Source of the DNA: Calditrichota bacterium
GTDB lineage: Bacteria; Calditrichota; Calditrichia; Calditrichales; J004
Assembly (NCBI GenBank): GCA_024277115.1
Contig: JAJRVW010000014.1
Span: 1-56,159 of the forward strand
Length of the DNA: 56,159 bases
Direction: 5' to 3'
The position numbers and the translations under genes were made by a program. Position 1 is the first letter of the stretch. Each line of letters opens with the position of its first letter. The notes under the pieces are model-generated. The model saw only the letters and a list, made by a program, of their open reading frames with translations, was not told the DNA's origin and ran no database searches. This document shows positions 32,234 through 42,019 of the stretch, in pieces.

Positions 32234-34501
32234 ATGAACCTTGCCCAGCTAATTGACTATCTTTCCCGTGATCAGGGATTTCAGGCCAACTTAACAAAAT
32301 GGACTGAAATACCGGCACGGACTGGACAGTATGCACCCTTTCCCAAAGCCATGGACGAGCGGCTGAAAACAGCGTTGAAAGAAAAGGGCATTACCGAGCT
32401 TTTTACACATCAGGCTACGGCTTTCGACTTGGTTGATCAGGGCAAAAATATTGTGGCCGTAACCCCAACGGCATCCGGTAAAACAATGACGTACAACTTG
32501 CCGGTCCTAAATCACCTTCTTAGCAACCCGGAAGCCCGTGCTTTATACCTTTTCCCGACCAAGGCCCTGTCGCAAGACCAGCTAAAAGAAGTGCAGGATT
32601 TAAACAAACGTCTAAAATTGGGCGCTAAAACGTTTACATTTGATGGCGATACACCGGCAGATATACGCCGTACAATAAGGGCTGCCGGTAATATTGTTGT
32701 CACCAATCCGGATATGTTGCACCAGGGCATTTTACCACATCACACTTTGTGGATAAAACTTTTTGAGAACCTTAAGTTTATCGTGTTGGACGAGCTGCAT
32801 ACTTACCGTGGCGTATTTGGCAGCCACATTGCCAATTTAATAATTCGCCTTAAACGGTTATGTGCATTTTATGGAAGCAAGCCACAATTTATATGCTCCA
32901 GCGCAACGATCCACAACCCAAAAGAGCTTGCCGAAAAAATTCTCTCGGAAGAAGTTGAGGTTGTGGATAATAATGGCGCGCCAAGCGGTGAGAAACATTT
33001 TCTTTTTTATAACCCGCCCGTGGTTAATTATGAACTTGGCCTAAGGCGATCAGTTGTCTCGGAAGTAAAACAGGTTGTTCGTAAACTTTTGCCTACCGGT
33101 GCGCAAATGATCATTTTTGCACGCAGTCGTACACGCGTTGAACTACTTGTAACGTATTTGCATGATTTGGCCCGTGAAATAAAAATGGATACAAGCTTAA
33201 TCCGCGGTTACCGTGGTGGATATTTGCCCAACGAACGGCGCCGAATCGAAAATGGCCTTAAAGATGGTTCTATCCGCGTGGTAGTCAGTACAAATGCCCT
33301 GGAGCTTGGCATTGATATTGGCCAATTGGATGTGGCAATTATGGCCGGCTATCCCGGGTCCATTGCCAGCACCTGGCAGCAAGCGGGCAGGGCGGGCAGG
33401 CGGCAATCTGTGGCAATGACCATTATGGTGGCTTCCAGTGCGCCGCTCGATCAATATATTATCGGGCATCCCGATTACTTTTTTGGAAAGAACCCTGAAA
33501 CCGCATTTGTAGACCGTGAGAATCTGGCCATTTTAATGAGCCATTTAAAATGTGCGGCCTTTGAACTGCCTTTTAATGAGGATGAAAATTTTGTGCCTGC
33601 AATTACCACACAATTACTCGATTTTTTGGTTGAAGAACGTGTATTGCGCAAGGCCGGCGAAAAATATTTTTGGATGAGCGAAATCTACCCTGCCGATGAA
33701 GTAAGCTTACGAAACTCGACCCAGGAAAATATCATCATCATCGATACAAGTAATCAAAGCAAAGTAATTGGCGAGTTGGATTTGTTTGCGGCCCAGGAAA
33801 TGCTGCACACCGAGGCCATCTATCTGCACAACAGCAAACAATATTATGTGGATAAGCTGGAATGGGACGAGCTGAAGGCCTATGTGCACCATGTTGATTC
33901 AGATCATTACACCGATGCCATCACTAAGGTTGATATAAAGGTTTTGGATATTATTGGAGAGGAAGAAAACCCTGCTTATGCCAAATATTTTGCTGATGTG
34001 GCCGTGGCCAGGACAACTACGGGGTATAAAAAGATAAAATTCCGTACACATGAAAACATTGGTTTTGGCCGGGTATACCTCCCGGAAATTGAAATGCAAA
34101 CCAGCGCGCTCCTTCTCCAGTTTTCGGATACGTTTTTTGCCGACGGCTATTTTAAAGAATCCGTAATTAGCGAAGGGTTGAAGGGGATTGCCTACACTCT
34201 GCGCAACCTTGTGCCACTTTATGTAATGTGCGATACATCGGATATTGCCGTCTTTTCTATGGTGCGAGATCCATTTAGCAAAAAGCCGACCATTTATATT
34301 TACGACCGCTATCAGGGCGGGATTGGTTTAAGTAAAAAATTGTTTAAGAGGGATAAAATTTTATTAAAAGCTACATTGGATCATATTGTCCAATGTCCCT
34401 GTAAAACAGGCTGCCCATCCTGTACCGGGCCAACCCTGGAAGCAACCATGCTTGCCAAGGAGAGCGCCGTAAAGATTTTAAAGCTTTTAGACATGGACTA
34501 A
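32234..34501 (+). CDS. mrfA: MrfA/YprA-type DNA helicase with DUF1998 C-terminus
   Basis: This is a superfamily 2 helicase of the YprA/MrfA family. In Bacillus subtilis MrfA acts with the exonuclease MrfB in a UvrABC-independent repair route for mitomycin C lesions. The 755-residue protein has Walker A TPTASGKT (77-84), motif Ia LFPTKALSQDQ, motif II VLDELHTYRGVFGSH, motif III CSSATIHN, and motifs V-VI VSTNALELGIDIG and QAGRAGRRQ. The C-terminal DUF1998 region ends with the four-cysteine cluster CPCKTGCPSC. Length matches the family. The gene is preceded by a terminator and followed 92 bases later by its known partner, a YprB-like exonuclease. Confidence 0.92.
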   Translation: MNLAQLIDYLSRDQGFQANLTKWTEIPARTGQYAPFPKAMDERLKTALKEKGITELFTHQATAFDLVDQGKNIVAVTPTASGKTMTYNLPVLNHLLSNPEARALYLFPTKALSQDQLKEVQDLNKRLKLGAKTFTFDGDTPADIRRTIRAAGNIVVTNPDMLHQGILPHHTLWIKLFENLKFIVLDELHTYRGVFGSHIANLIIRLKRLCAFYGSKPQFICSSATIHNPKELAEKILSEEVEVVDNNGAPSGEKHFLFYNPPVVNYELGLRRSVVSEVKQVVRKLLPTGAQMIIFARSRTRVELLVTYLHDLAREIKMDTSLIRGYRGGYLPNERRRIENGLKDGSIRVVVSTNALELGIDIGQLDVAIMAGYPGSIASTWQQAGRAGRRQSVAMTIMVASSAPLDQYIIGHPDYFFGKNPETAFVDRENLAILMSHLKCAAFELPFNEDENFVPAITTQLLDFLVEERVLRKAGEKYFWMSEIYPADEVSLRNSTQENIIIIDTSNQSKVIGELDLFAAQEMLHTEAIYLHNSKQYYVDKLEWDELKAYVHHVDSDHYTDAITKVDIKVLDIIGEEENPAYAKYFADVAVARTTTGYKKIKFRTHENIGFGRVYLPEIEMQTSALLLQFSDTFFADGYFKESVISEGLKGIAYTLRNLVPLYVMCDTSDIAVFSMVRDPFSKKPTIYIYDRYQGGIGLSKKLFKRDKILLKATLDHIVQCPCKTGCPSCTGPTLEATMLAKESAVKILKLLDMD

Positions 34502-34593
34502 ACAATTTTATCCAGCTTTATAATGCAAGTCATATCACTTATTATTTTACCAGAAGATTTATGCTTCTTAATTATAATGCAATGATTGTTTAA

Positions 34594-35775
34594 ATGAACT
34601 TAACCAAAAAGCTATCATACTATAAAAAAACGCCCTTAAAAAAAGAGATGGACTATTCACCATCTCTGCTTGCATTAAAAGAACATTATAATGGCGAAAT
34701 TTTATTTGACAATGCCCCCATTCTTAAAATACAAAAAAAACATCCTTTTCCTGATTTTCCCAACGGCATGATTTTAATTGACCTTATTTCAAAAAATGAA
34801 TTTACGGCACCAATCCAACGCAATAAATGTGTTTTCTTCGATCTTGAAACAACGGGTTTGGCAGGTGGCGCAGGCACTTTCGCTTTTTTAATCGGATTTG
34901 CTTACTGGCAGGAGGATACGCTTATAACCGACCAGTATTTTTTGCCGGATTTTGGGCGTGAGTTTGAACTGTTCAATTTTTTACAAGAATGGCTTTCTGG
35001 CTTTGAATATCTTGTTTCCTATAATGGAAAATCCTATGATATGCCTCTTTTAAAAACACGTTTTATTCTGAACCGGTTAGTACCCGGTTTTATTAAGACA
35101 AAACATATCGATTTAATTCATATGTGCCGTCGTATTTGGAAAGAGAGTCTTCCTTCCTGTGATTTAAAATCCATTGAAAAACTTTTGTTAAATGTAGAAC
35201 GTAGCGGTGATATTCCCGGTGCCCTTATCCCACAAGCCTATTTTAACTTTATAAATACGGGTGTTATTCATGAGGTTCTGCGCATTATTGAGCATAATAG
35301 GCAAGATATTGTCTCGCTCGCTCTTTTTCTGGATAAGCTGAACCATGTCAGTAGTTCTCCGGGCAACCTCCCTTTGGATGCCAAAGCGGTGGCGCATCTT
35401 GCCAAGACAGCCTTTCAGGCAAATAATCCATCTTACTTTGAAATGGTCGAGGCCTCATCACTGTTAAAATCTAAAATTACAACTGATTATAAATACTGGA
35501 AAAGTCTGTTTCTCAAGCAATCGGGTAAGTTAGAAGCGGCGAATGTGATTTGGCAATAAATTGTAACATCACCAAAATATTGCTTCTTTTCCCTGGAAGA
35601 ATCCGCAAAATATTATGAGCACAAGCAGAAAAACCCACATGCTGCCTATAAATTAATCGAAGAGGCATTTAAAAGATTGGATTTGCAGGATGAACTTGGT
35701 TACACTCTTTTTGACACGCACTGGAAAGTACATTTCGAGAAACGCAGGGCAAGGTTATTGAGAAAAATGCGTTAA
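34594..35775 (+). pseudogene. mrfB: MrfB/YprB-type exonuclease interrupted by one in-frame TAA
   Basis: YprB/MrfB is the DEDDh 3'-5' exonuclease partner of MrfA, with a C-terminal TPR-like tail. The first 321 residues hold the nuclease: FFDLETTG (Asp83, Glu85), SYNGKSYDMPLLKTRF, and HNRQDIVSLA with the final His and Asp. TAA at 35557-35559 follows NVIWQ. The same frame then continues for 71 codons with IVTSPKYCFFSLEESAKYYE and HKQKNPHAAYKLIEEA, exactly the LAKYYEH-type repeat expected in the family tail, to a proper TAA at 35773-35775. The nuclease domain itself is complete, so the short form could retain activity. GAA or CAA is one base from TAA. It is called broken on family length. Confidence 0.8.
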
Positions 35776-35928
35776 GTTGTCTATTTTCATAATAGTACGT
35801 CACTTTTTTCTTTGCAAAGAAATATAAAAATTGTATTTTGTGGCGTACACAATTCGAATGCTTTCGATCTACCAAGACACTCACATCTTAAATACAAACA
35901 ACTTAAACAGAATTTTTAGGGAGGTCCT

Positions 35929-37719
35929 ATGAGTTTTAACAGCATCGGTGAAATGTTTTTTGCCAAACGTAAATCAAGCCCGGATAAAACGGCTTATATG
36001 TTTAAAGAAGCTGGTGAATGGAAATCAGTAAATTTTAAAGATGTGGTTGACCAAGGTGAAAAGATTGCGGCAGGCCTTGCATCCCTCGGAATTAAAAAAG
36101 GTGATAAGGTGGCTGTTGTCTCCGCCAATCGTTTGGAATGGGCGCTTGTTGATTATGCAACGGTTAGTCTCGGCGCAGTGCTTGTAACCATTTATCCTTC
36201 ATTATTAAAAGAACAGGTGCGGTATATTCTTAATGATTCGGAAGCCAAAGTTGTTTTTGCCGAAGATGATGTGCAAATGGAGAAGATCAACAGCACAAAA
36301 GAAAAACTTTCCTTTCTTAAGAATTTTATAACCATTGATGTAAAAAACTCAAAAATTGACGCGCCCTGGATGGGGATCGATAAGTTAATGGATGCAGGCG
36401 CTGCACATCTTGAGAGTGATCCCAATTGTGTTGCCAATGCCTTGGCCGAAGTAACACGGGACGACTGGTTGACCCTGATTTACACATCGGGTACCACCGG
36501 TGAGCCCAAAGGCGCGATTTTAACCCATGGAAACTTGCTCTCGAATGTTGAGGGTGGGTTAAAATGTCTCTCTGTTGGCCCTGATGATACCTTCCTTAGC
36601 TTTTTGCCTCTCAGCCATGTTTTTGAACGAATGGCCGGTCATTACCTGGCATTTTATGCCGGTGCGACCATCGCTTATGCCGAAAGTATTGATGCTGTTC
36701 CTGTAAACATGGGCGAGGTCAAACCTACGGTTATGGCTTCCGTGCCACGTTTATATGAAAAAATGTATGCACGGGTATTAGAAAATGTTGAGCTTGGCTC
36801 CGGCGCAAAGCAAAAAATATTCCATTGGGCCGTTGGCGTGGGCAAGCAATACATCCATAAAGTAATGTATAAGCAGCCAATTGGTGGGTTGTTACAATTT
36901 AAACGTAACCTGGCCTATAAGCTTGTTTTTAGTAAACTAGCCGAACGTGTAGGTGGACGCATCCGGTTTATGATTAGTGGTGGCGCACCTCTCTCAGGGG
37001 AAATTGCCGAGTTTTTTGGCTCAGCCGGGATTATGATTTTGGAGGGATACGGCCTTACAGAGACATCACCTCTAATTACCGTGAACACACTTGATGATTT
37101 TAGGTATGGCTTTGTTGGCAAGGTTGGTCCGGGTATTGAGGTGAAAATTGCCGATGATGGCGAAATTTTGGCCAAAGGCCCGAATATTATGGTAGGCTAC
37201 TATAAAAAAGAAGCAGAAACCAAAGAAGTAATCGATGACGAAGGCTGGTTTCATACCGGCGATATTGGCCACCTTGAGGATGGTTTTCTAAAAATTACCG
37301 ACCGTAAGAAAAATATCCTTGTTACAGCGGGCGGTAAAAATATTGCCCCTCAACCCATTGAAAGCAGTATGGTTACAAGCAAATATATCGAGCAATTTTT
37401 AATGATTGGCGACAGGCGTAAATTTTGTAGCGCGGTAATTGTTGCAGCTGAAGAGCCCCTGCAAAAATGGGCCGATGCCAAAGGACTAAAATATAATAAT
37501 TATGCTGAACTCGTTGCTTTGCCCGGCGTGGAAGAACTTATCTCCGCTGATATTGATCGGCTCTCAGCAGGTCTGGCAAGTTATGAGACCATCAAAAAAT
37601 TTATACTGGCCACCGCGCCTTTCTCAATTGAGACAGGTGAGTTGACGCCTTCGATGAAGGTTAAGCGCAAAGAGGTGATTAAAAATTATCAAAAAGAAAT
37701 TGATGCCATGTACGAATAA
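35929..37719 (+). CDS. Long-chain acyl-CoA synthetase (AMP-forming)
   Basis: This adenylate-forming enzyme activates long-chain fatty acids to acyl-CoA, probably at the inner face of the membrane. The 596-residue protein has the AMP-binding loop YTSGTTGEPKGA (about 184-195), LSFLPLSHVFERM, GGAPLS, GYGLTETSP and the hinge GWFHTGDIG followed by ITDRKKNILVTAGGKNIAP. It fits the bacterial FadD15-like group, which has no N-terminal anchor. AGGGAGGT precedes the ATG. It is a single-gene unit, with 150 bases of non-coding sequence upstream and a terminator at 37722. Confidence 0.95.
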   Translation: MSFNSIGEMFFAKRKSSPDKTAYMFKEAGEWKSVNFKDVVDQGEKIAAGLASLGIKKGDKVAVVSANRLEWALVDYATVSLGAVLVTIYPSLLKEQVRYILNDSEAKVVFAEDDVQMEKINSTKEKLSFLKNFITIDVKNSKIDAPWMGIDKLMDAGAAHLESDPNCVANALAEVTRDDWLTLIYTSGTTGEPKGAILTHGNLLSNVEGGLKCLSVGPDDTFLSFLPLSHVFERMAGHYLAFYAGATIAYAESIDAVPVNMGEVKPTVMASVPRLYEKMYARVLENVELGSGAKQKIFHWAVGVGKQYIHKVMYKQPIGGLLQFKRNLAYKLVFSKLAERVGGRIRFMISGGAPLSGEIAEFFGSAGIMILEGYGLTETSPLITVNTLDDFRYGFVGKVGPGIEVKIADDGEILAKGPNIMVGYYKKEAETKEVIDDEGWFHTGDIGHLEDGFLKITDRKKNILVTAGGKNIAPQPIESSMVTSKYIEQFLMIGDRRKFCSAVIVAAEEPLQKWADAKGLKYNNYAELVALPGVEELISADIDRLSAGLASYETIKKFILATAPFSIETGELTPSMKVKRKEVIKNYQKEIDAMYE

Positions 37720-37721
37720 TT

Positions 37722-37749
37722 AAAAAGGGAGCTTATGGCTCCCTTTTTT
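37722..37749 (+). terminator. Rho-independent terminator after the acyl-CoA synthetase
   Basis: AAAAAGGGAGC (37722-37732) pairs perfectly with GCTCCCTTTTT (37738-37748) around a five-base loop, with the T run forming the 3' arm. It starts two bases after the stop codon. Confidence 0.9.
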
Positions 37750-37883
37750 GATGTTAAATCTATGATAAATATTTCTATTGTTTGTCAATCGTATTTCAGG
37801 GTTTATGACATATGACACGGGCAACTAATTTGAATTTATTGTAAATTTAATAAATACGATTTGAATAAAGGGTTTTACACGAT

Positions 37884-38879
37884 TTGAAAAAATTTACATA
37901 TAAAGATTCCGGAGTAGATATAAAAAAAGGCGAGCGCGCTGTTTCTGATGTGAAAGCGATGATCAAATCGACCTTTACGCCCAATGTGATCGGTTCTATC
38001 GGTGGGTTTGGCGGATTATTTGAGGTTCCGAAAGGATACGAAAAACCGGTTCTCGTATCCAGCACAGATGGTGTGGGTACAAAGTTATCTGTTGCTGTTA
38101 AAGCCGGAAAACATGATACGGTGGGCGAAGATCTTGTAAACCATTGTATTAATGATATTGCCGTACTTGGTGCGAAACCCTTGTATTTCCTTGATTATTT
38201 TGGTACGGCCAGTTTGGACGAACACATTTTTTATGATGTAATAACGGGTTTTGTACGTGGTTGTAAGAATAATGGTGTGGCACTTGTTGGTGGCGAAACG
38301 GCTGAGATGCCCGGCATTTATCATGATAAAGATTATGATTTGTGCGGTACAATTGTGGGTATTATCGAGAAAGATCAAATTATTACCGGTGATAAAATCC
38401 AAAACGGAGATAAGCTTGTTGGCATCGCTTCCAATGGGCTGCATACAAATGGATATTCTCTGGCACGCAATGTCCTTTTTCAAGAATATGACATTGATCA
38501 GCATATTGATTCTATTGATAAAGCACTTTCTGAAGAGCTTTTACGTGTCCATAAATGTTACCTTTCTTTAATTCAGGACACATTAAAGAATTATGAGGTC
38601 CACGGCATCGTGCATATCACAGGCGGTGGCATAATTGGCAATACAAAAAGAGTTGTGCCCGAAGGTTATGAAATATCAATTAATTGGAAATCGTGGGATA
38701 TTCAGCCCATTTTTGAATTAATCCAAAAAACAGGCTCGGTACCCGATGAAGATATGCGCTCGGCATTTAATCTTGGAATCGGGTTAATTTTAATCGTGCC
38801 CGATAAACAAGCGAAAGAACTTTTAGAACACATCTGTGAAAAAAATGAAAAAGCCTGGATTATTGGCGAAATCAAGTGA
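37884..38879 (+). CDS. purM: Phosphoribosylformylglycinamidine cyclo-ligase PurM
   Basis: PurM makes aminoimidazole ribotide from FGAM with ATP, step five of purine synthesis. The 331-residue protein begins with the family start FTYKDSGVDIKKGERAV, has GGFGGLFEVP, the ATP-binding VLVSSTDGVGTKLSVA, HCINDIAVLGAKPLYFLDYF and GGETAEMPGIY. The start is TTG at 37884-37886, with AAAGGG about 12 bases upstream; no ATG is better placed. Length is normal. The adjacent genes are not purine genes. Confidence 0.97.
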   Translation: MKKFTYKDSGVDIKKGERAVSDVKAMIKSTFTPNVIGSIGGFGGLFEVPKGYEKPVLVSSTDGVGTKLSVAVKAGKHDTVGEDLVNHCINDIAVLGAKPLYFLDYFGTASLDEHIFYDVITGFVRGCKNNGVALVGGETAEMPGIYHDKDYDLCGTIVGIIEKDQIITGDKIQNGDKLVGIASNGLHTNGYSLARNVLFQEYDIDQHIDSIDKALSEELLRVHKCYLSLIQDTLKNYEVHGIVHITGGGIIGNTKRVVPEGYEISINWKSWDIQPIFELIQKTGSVPDEDMRSAFNLGIGLILIVPDKQAKELLEHICEKNEKAWIIGEIK

Positions 38880-38925
38880 TATTCTCCTTTTGATTAAATT
38901 AAAACATTTGTATATTTCACCATTC

Positions 38926-38951
38926 AAAGTCATCTCCCCGGTGGCTTTTTT
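38926..38951 (+). terminator. Probable terminator after purM
   Basis: In RNA, AAAGUCAUC (38926-38934) pairs with GGUGGCUUU (38940-38948) using G-U wobbles, followed by a run of T. It lies 46 bases after purM and 31 before plsY. Confidence 0.65.
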
Positions 38952-38982
38952 CAATTCCAGAAATTTATACTAAGGACCGTTT

Positions 38983-39615
38983 ATGATTGAACTATTGAGT
39001 GTTGCACTTATAGCGTATCTTTTTGGCTCTTTCCCAACCGCAATTATCGCGGGCAAACTCCTAAAAAAAATAGATATACGCGAACATGGCAGTGGTAATG
39101 CCGGCGCTACAAATGTGGTGCGTGTTTTGGGCTGGCAAGCCGGGCTGGTGGTTTTATTAATTGATATGTTCAAAGGATTTATACCCGTGTTTTGGCTTAC
39201 CCCTATACTTGTGGCCTCGGCAGAAAATGTAATTTATTTTCAGATTTTAGCTGCCATCATGGCTATAATTGGGCATATATGGACGGTCTTTGCCGGCTTT
39301 AAAGGCGGTAAGGGCGTTGGCACAGCAGCCGGTGTTTTTTTGGGGATTGCACCCATGGCGCTATCCATTGCCCTTGTGTTTTTTATTGCCATTGTGGCCC
39401 TGACACGTTATGTATCGTTGGGATCGCTTGTCGCTGCATTAATATTTGCCGTTACTTTGGCTGTCCAAAAATATGTACTTTTAGCGGCGGTGCCCGATGT
39501 ACTTATGATAATTGGGGTAATCGTTGTCGTGCTGATCTGGTTTGCCCATCGTGAGAATATTAAAAGATTGTTGTCGGGAACTGAAAGTAAGATCAGTTTT
39601 TCAAGTAGTAAATAA
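38983..39615 (+). CDS. plsY: Acyl-phosphate:glycerol-3-phosphate acyltransferase PlsY
   Basis: PlsY adds the first acyl chain to glycerol 3-phosphate from acyl-phosphate, an inner-membrane step in phospholipid synthesis. The 210-residue protein has five or six membrane helices and the three family motifs: LFGSFPTAIIAGKL, HGSGNAGATNVVRVLG, and FKGGKGVGTAAGVFLG. AAGGACC precedes the ATG. gpsA follows after nine bases, so the two consecutive glycerolipid steps are encoded together. Confidence 0.97.
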   Translation: MIELLSVALIAYLFGSFPTAIIAGKLLKKIDIREHGSGNAGATNVVRVLGWQAGLVVLLIDMFKGFIPVFWLTPILVASAENVIYFQILAAIMAIIGHIWTVFAGFKGGKGVGTAAGVFLGIAPMALSIALVFFIAIVALTRYVSLGSLVAALIFAVTLAVQKYVLLAAVPDVLMIIGVIVVVLIWFAHRENIKRLLSGTESKISFSSSK

Positions 39616-39624
39616 GGGGAATTT

Positions 39625-40629
39625 ATGAATATTGCAGTAATCGGAACAGGAAGCTGGGGAACTGCCCTTGCACTGGTGTTGCATGAAAATGGACACACAG
39701 TTAAATGCTGGACTTTGGATGAAAAACAAGTAAAAAAAATAAAATAAACGGGCGAAAACAGCGATTATCTACCGGGTGTTAAAATACCCGAATCTTTAAT
39801 GATCTCTACAGACCTTAAACCCGTTGTTGATGGTGTTGATATGATTGTGAGCGCCGTACCATCCCAGGTTACGCGGAAAGTAATTGAAGATATCAGAGAG
39901 GTTTATGAAGGCCCGGAGCCCATTTGGGTGACTGTTTCCAAGGGAATTGAAAATAAAACATACATGCGCATTTCGCAGGTAATCGAAGAAGCAGGCAATA
40001 TCCATCCGGAAAAAATTGTAGCGCTATCGGGGCCAAGCCATGCCGAAGAAGTTGGCAGGAAGATACCTACGGCAATTGTATCGGCATCAACAAGCCTTGA
40101 GTCCGCAAAAATTGTACAACATGCTTTTATTAATAAATACCTGCGCGTTTATGCCAACGACGATGTAATCGGAGTAGAGCTGGGTGGCGCGCTTAAAAAT
40201 ATTATAGCCCTTGCCGCCGGTATTTGCGATGGTGCGGGATTTGGGGATAATACAAAGGCAGCGCTGATTACCCGTGGCCTGGTTGAAATAAATCGTTTGG
40301 GGGTTGAGCTTGGTGCAAAAAGTGATACATTTGCCGGGCTAAGTGGGATGGGTGATTTGATTGTAACTTGCATGAGTAAACATTCGCGTAACAGGCATGT
40401 GGGAGAGCAGATTGGTAAAGGGCGATCTTTAAAGGAAGTACTCGATGAAATGGTGATGGTTGCCGAAGGTGTAAAAACAACGCTTTCCGCTTATGAGCTT
40501 TCCCAAAAGCACAAGGTAGTTATGCCAATTACTGAGCAAATTTATGAGACCCTTTTTAATAATAAATCACCACAGCAGGCATTGGTGGACTTGATGACCC
40601 GTGCATCAAAAGTAGAAGATTGGGGATAA
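39625..40629 (+). pseudogene. gpsA: Glycerol-3-phosphate dehydrogenase GpsA interrupted by one in-frame TAA
   Basis: GpsA reduces dihydroxyacetone phosphate to glycerol 3-phosphate with NAD(P)H and supplies PlsY. Translation from the ATG at 39625 (AAGGGG upstream) gives the Rossmann start NIAVIGTGSWGTALA, then reaches TAA at codon 41 (39745-39747) after VKKIK. The frame continues TGENSDYLPGVKIPESL, the expected family sequence (NRxYLPGVxLPENL), and runs without further breaks to TAA at 40627-40629. The rest has VSKGIE, ALSGPSHAEEV, LGGALKNIIALAAGICDG and GLSGMGDLIVTC. An internal start at 39799 would lose the NAD-binding loop. Full length with read-through is 334 codons, which is normal. The enzyme is normally needed for phospholipid synthesis. 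Confidence 0.88.
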
Positions 40630-40730
40630 ATAAATTGAATACAACCTTAATTGCTAAAGTAAAAATTCAGGAGATCACAAAAAACAAGTATCAGTTAACA
40701 AATAAACCTAAAAATCCAAGTTTTAAACAT

Positions 40731-40744
40731 TCACCCGAGGGTGA
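40731..40744. repeat. Perfect palindromic hairpin in the gpsA-fbp gap
   Basis: TCACCCGAGGGTGA is self-complementary with imperfect flanking pairs (CAAG/CTTG and TTAAACA/TGTTTGA), so an extended hairpin is possible in RNA. It may be a transcription terminator without a T run or a repeat remnant. I see no gene in this 263-base gap. Confidence 0.5.
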
Positions 40745-40778
40745 CTTGTGTTTGATATTTAAGAGATTGTTTTTTTGT

Positions 40779-40793
40779 CCTGCCATCGGCGGG
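40779..40793. repeat. Second hairpin in the gpsA-fbp gap
   Basis: CCTGCC (40779-40784) pairs with GGCGGG (40788-40793) around ATC. T-rich tracts lie on both sides, more strongly upstream, so it could terminate transcription in the minus direction. Function is uncertain. Confidence 0.4.
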
Positions 40794-40892
40794 ATGGTTT
40801 TTGTTATTTGTACTTTAGAATTTCAGGTACATATTAGAGTTATGCGTTTTTAGTAATTTAATAGATTAAAGAAATAAATTTATGAGGAAATA

Positions 40893-41905
40893 ATGCCGGC
40901 TATAATTACACTTTCACGACATATAATTGAAGAACAACGAAAACACCCACATGCAACGGGGGCCTTTACTGATTTAATGAACGATATAGCTTTTTCGGCT
41001 AAGCTTATATCTTACCATACAAATAAGGCCGGGTTAATTGGTGTACTAGGCGAAGCGGGAATTACAAATATTCAGGGTGAGAAAGTAAAAAAACTTGATG
41101 TCTTTGCACATGAAACAATGTTTAAAGCGCTTGACCATGGCGGCCATTTATGCGTAATGGGTTCTGAAGAAGAAGAACATCCCATGGCAATCCCGGAGAA
41201 ATTTCCTCTTGGGAATATGCCATATTATTTGATCCCTTAGATGGTTCAAGTAATATTGACGCCAATGTGAGTGTGGGGACGATTTTTTCGATTTATACAC
41301 GAGTAACTCCCGATGGGCGTCCTGGTACCTTAGAAGATTTACTCCAACCGGGAAATAAACAAATCTGCGCAGGTTACGTTGTTTATGGCTCCAGTACAAT
41401 GCTGGTTTATACAACCGGCAATGGTGTTCATGGTTTTACGCTTGACCCCAGTTATGGTGAATTTGTATTGTCCCATCCAAATATGACAACCCCAAAGAAG
41501 GGGAATATTTACAGTGTAAATGAATCTAATTTTGATTATTGGGATCAGACAATTAAAAATTATGTGCACTATGTAAAGCAGATTGATGAACCGACCGGCC
41601 GACCCTTAAATTCCCGCTATATTGGTTCAATGGTTAGCGATTTTCATCGTAATTTACTATACGGGGGGGTTTATCTTTACCCTGCAAATGTGCATGCGCC
41701 AAATGGTAAACTGCGTCTGGGTTATGAGGCAAACCCCATGGCGTTTATTATAGAGCAAGCCGGCGGCAGGGCAAGTAATGGCACGCAAAGGATATTAGAT
41801 ATAACGCCGACAGAGTTACATCAAAGAACACCACTGTTTATAGGCTCTGAAGAGGATGTTTTAATGATCGAAGATTTTATCAAAGGTAAGTTGCCAAAAG
41901 AATAA
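40893..41905 (+). pseudogene. fbp: Class I fructose-1,6-bisphosphatase with a one-base frameshift
   Basis: FBPase removes the 1-phosphate of fructose 1,6-bisphosphate in gluconeogenesis. The first frame (40893-41213, 107 codons) carries the N-terminal part to [18 protein letters not shown]. The second frame continues [24 protein letters not shown], with the metal and phosphate motif DPLDGSS, to TAA at 41905. The join is at GGG AATATG (41211-41219). Adding one G to the G run would give GGG GAA TAT and restore [16 protein letters not shown], with a total of 337 residues as usual for class I. The second frame also carries [28 protein letters not shown] precedes the ATG. A single-base deletion in a G run is a common sequencing error. 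Confidence 0.88.
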
Positions 41906-42019
41906 AAATCTATAAATGAAAATACAGGAATGGGCGTCTAATCCTTGATAATTAAGCTCCATCGTTCTAATTTAAACGCCTCATTTTGATAAGAAATTAT
42001 AATTTATTTAGGAATGTAA

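Noticed and set aside
38085-38504. 139-codon antisense frame within purM
   Set aside because: Shadow of a complete, conserved purM.
40620-40853. 77-codon open frame after gpsA
   Set aside because: It starts inside the gpsA end, runs through two hairpins, and has no recognisable similarity.
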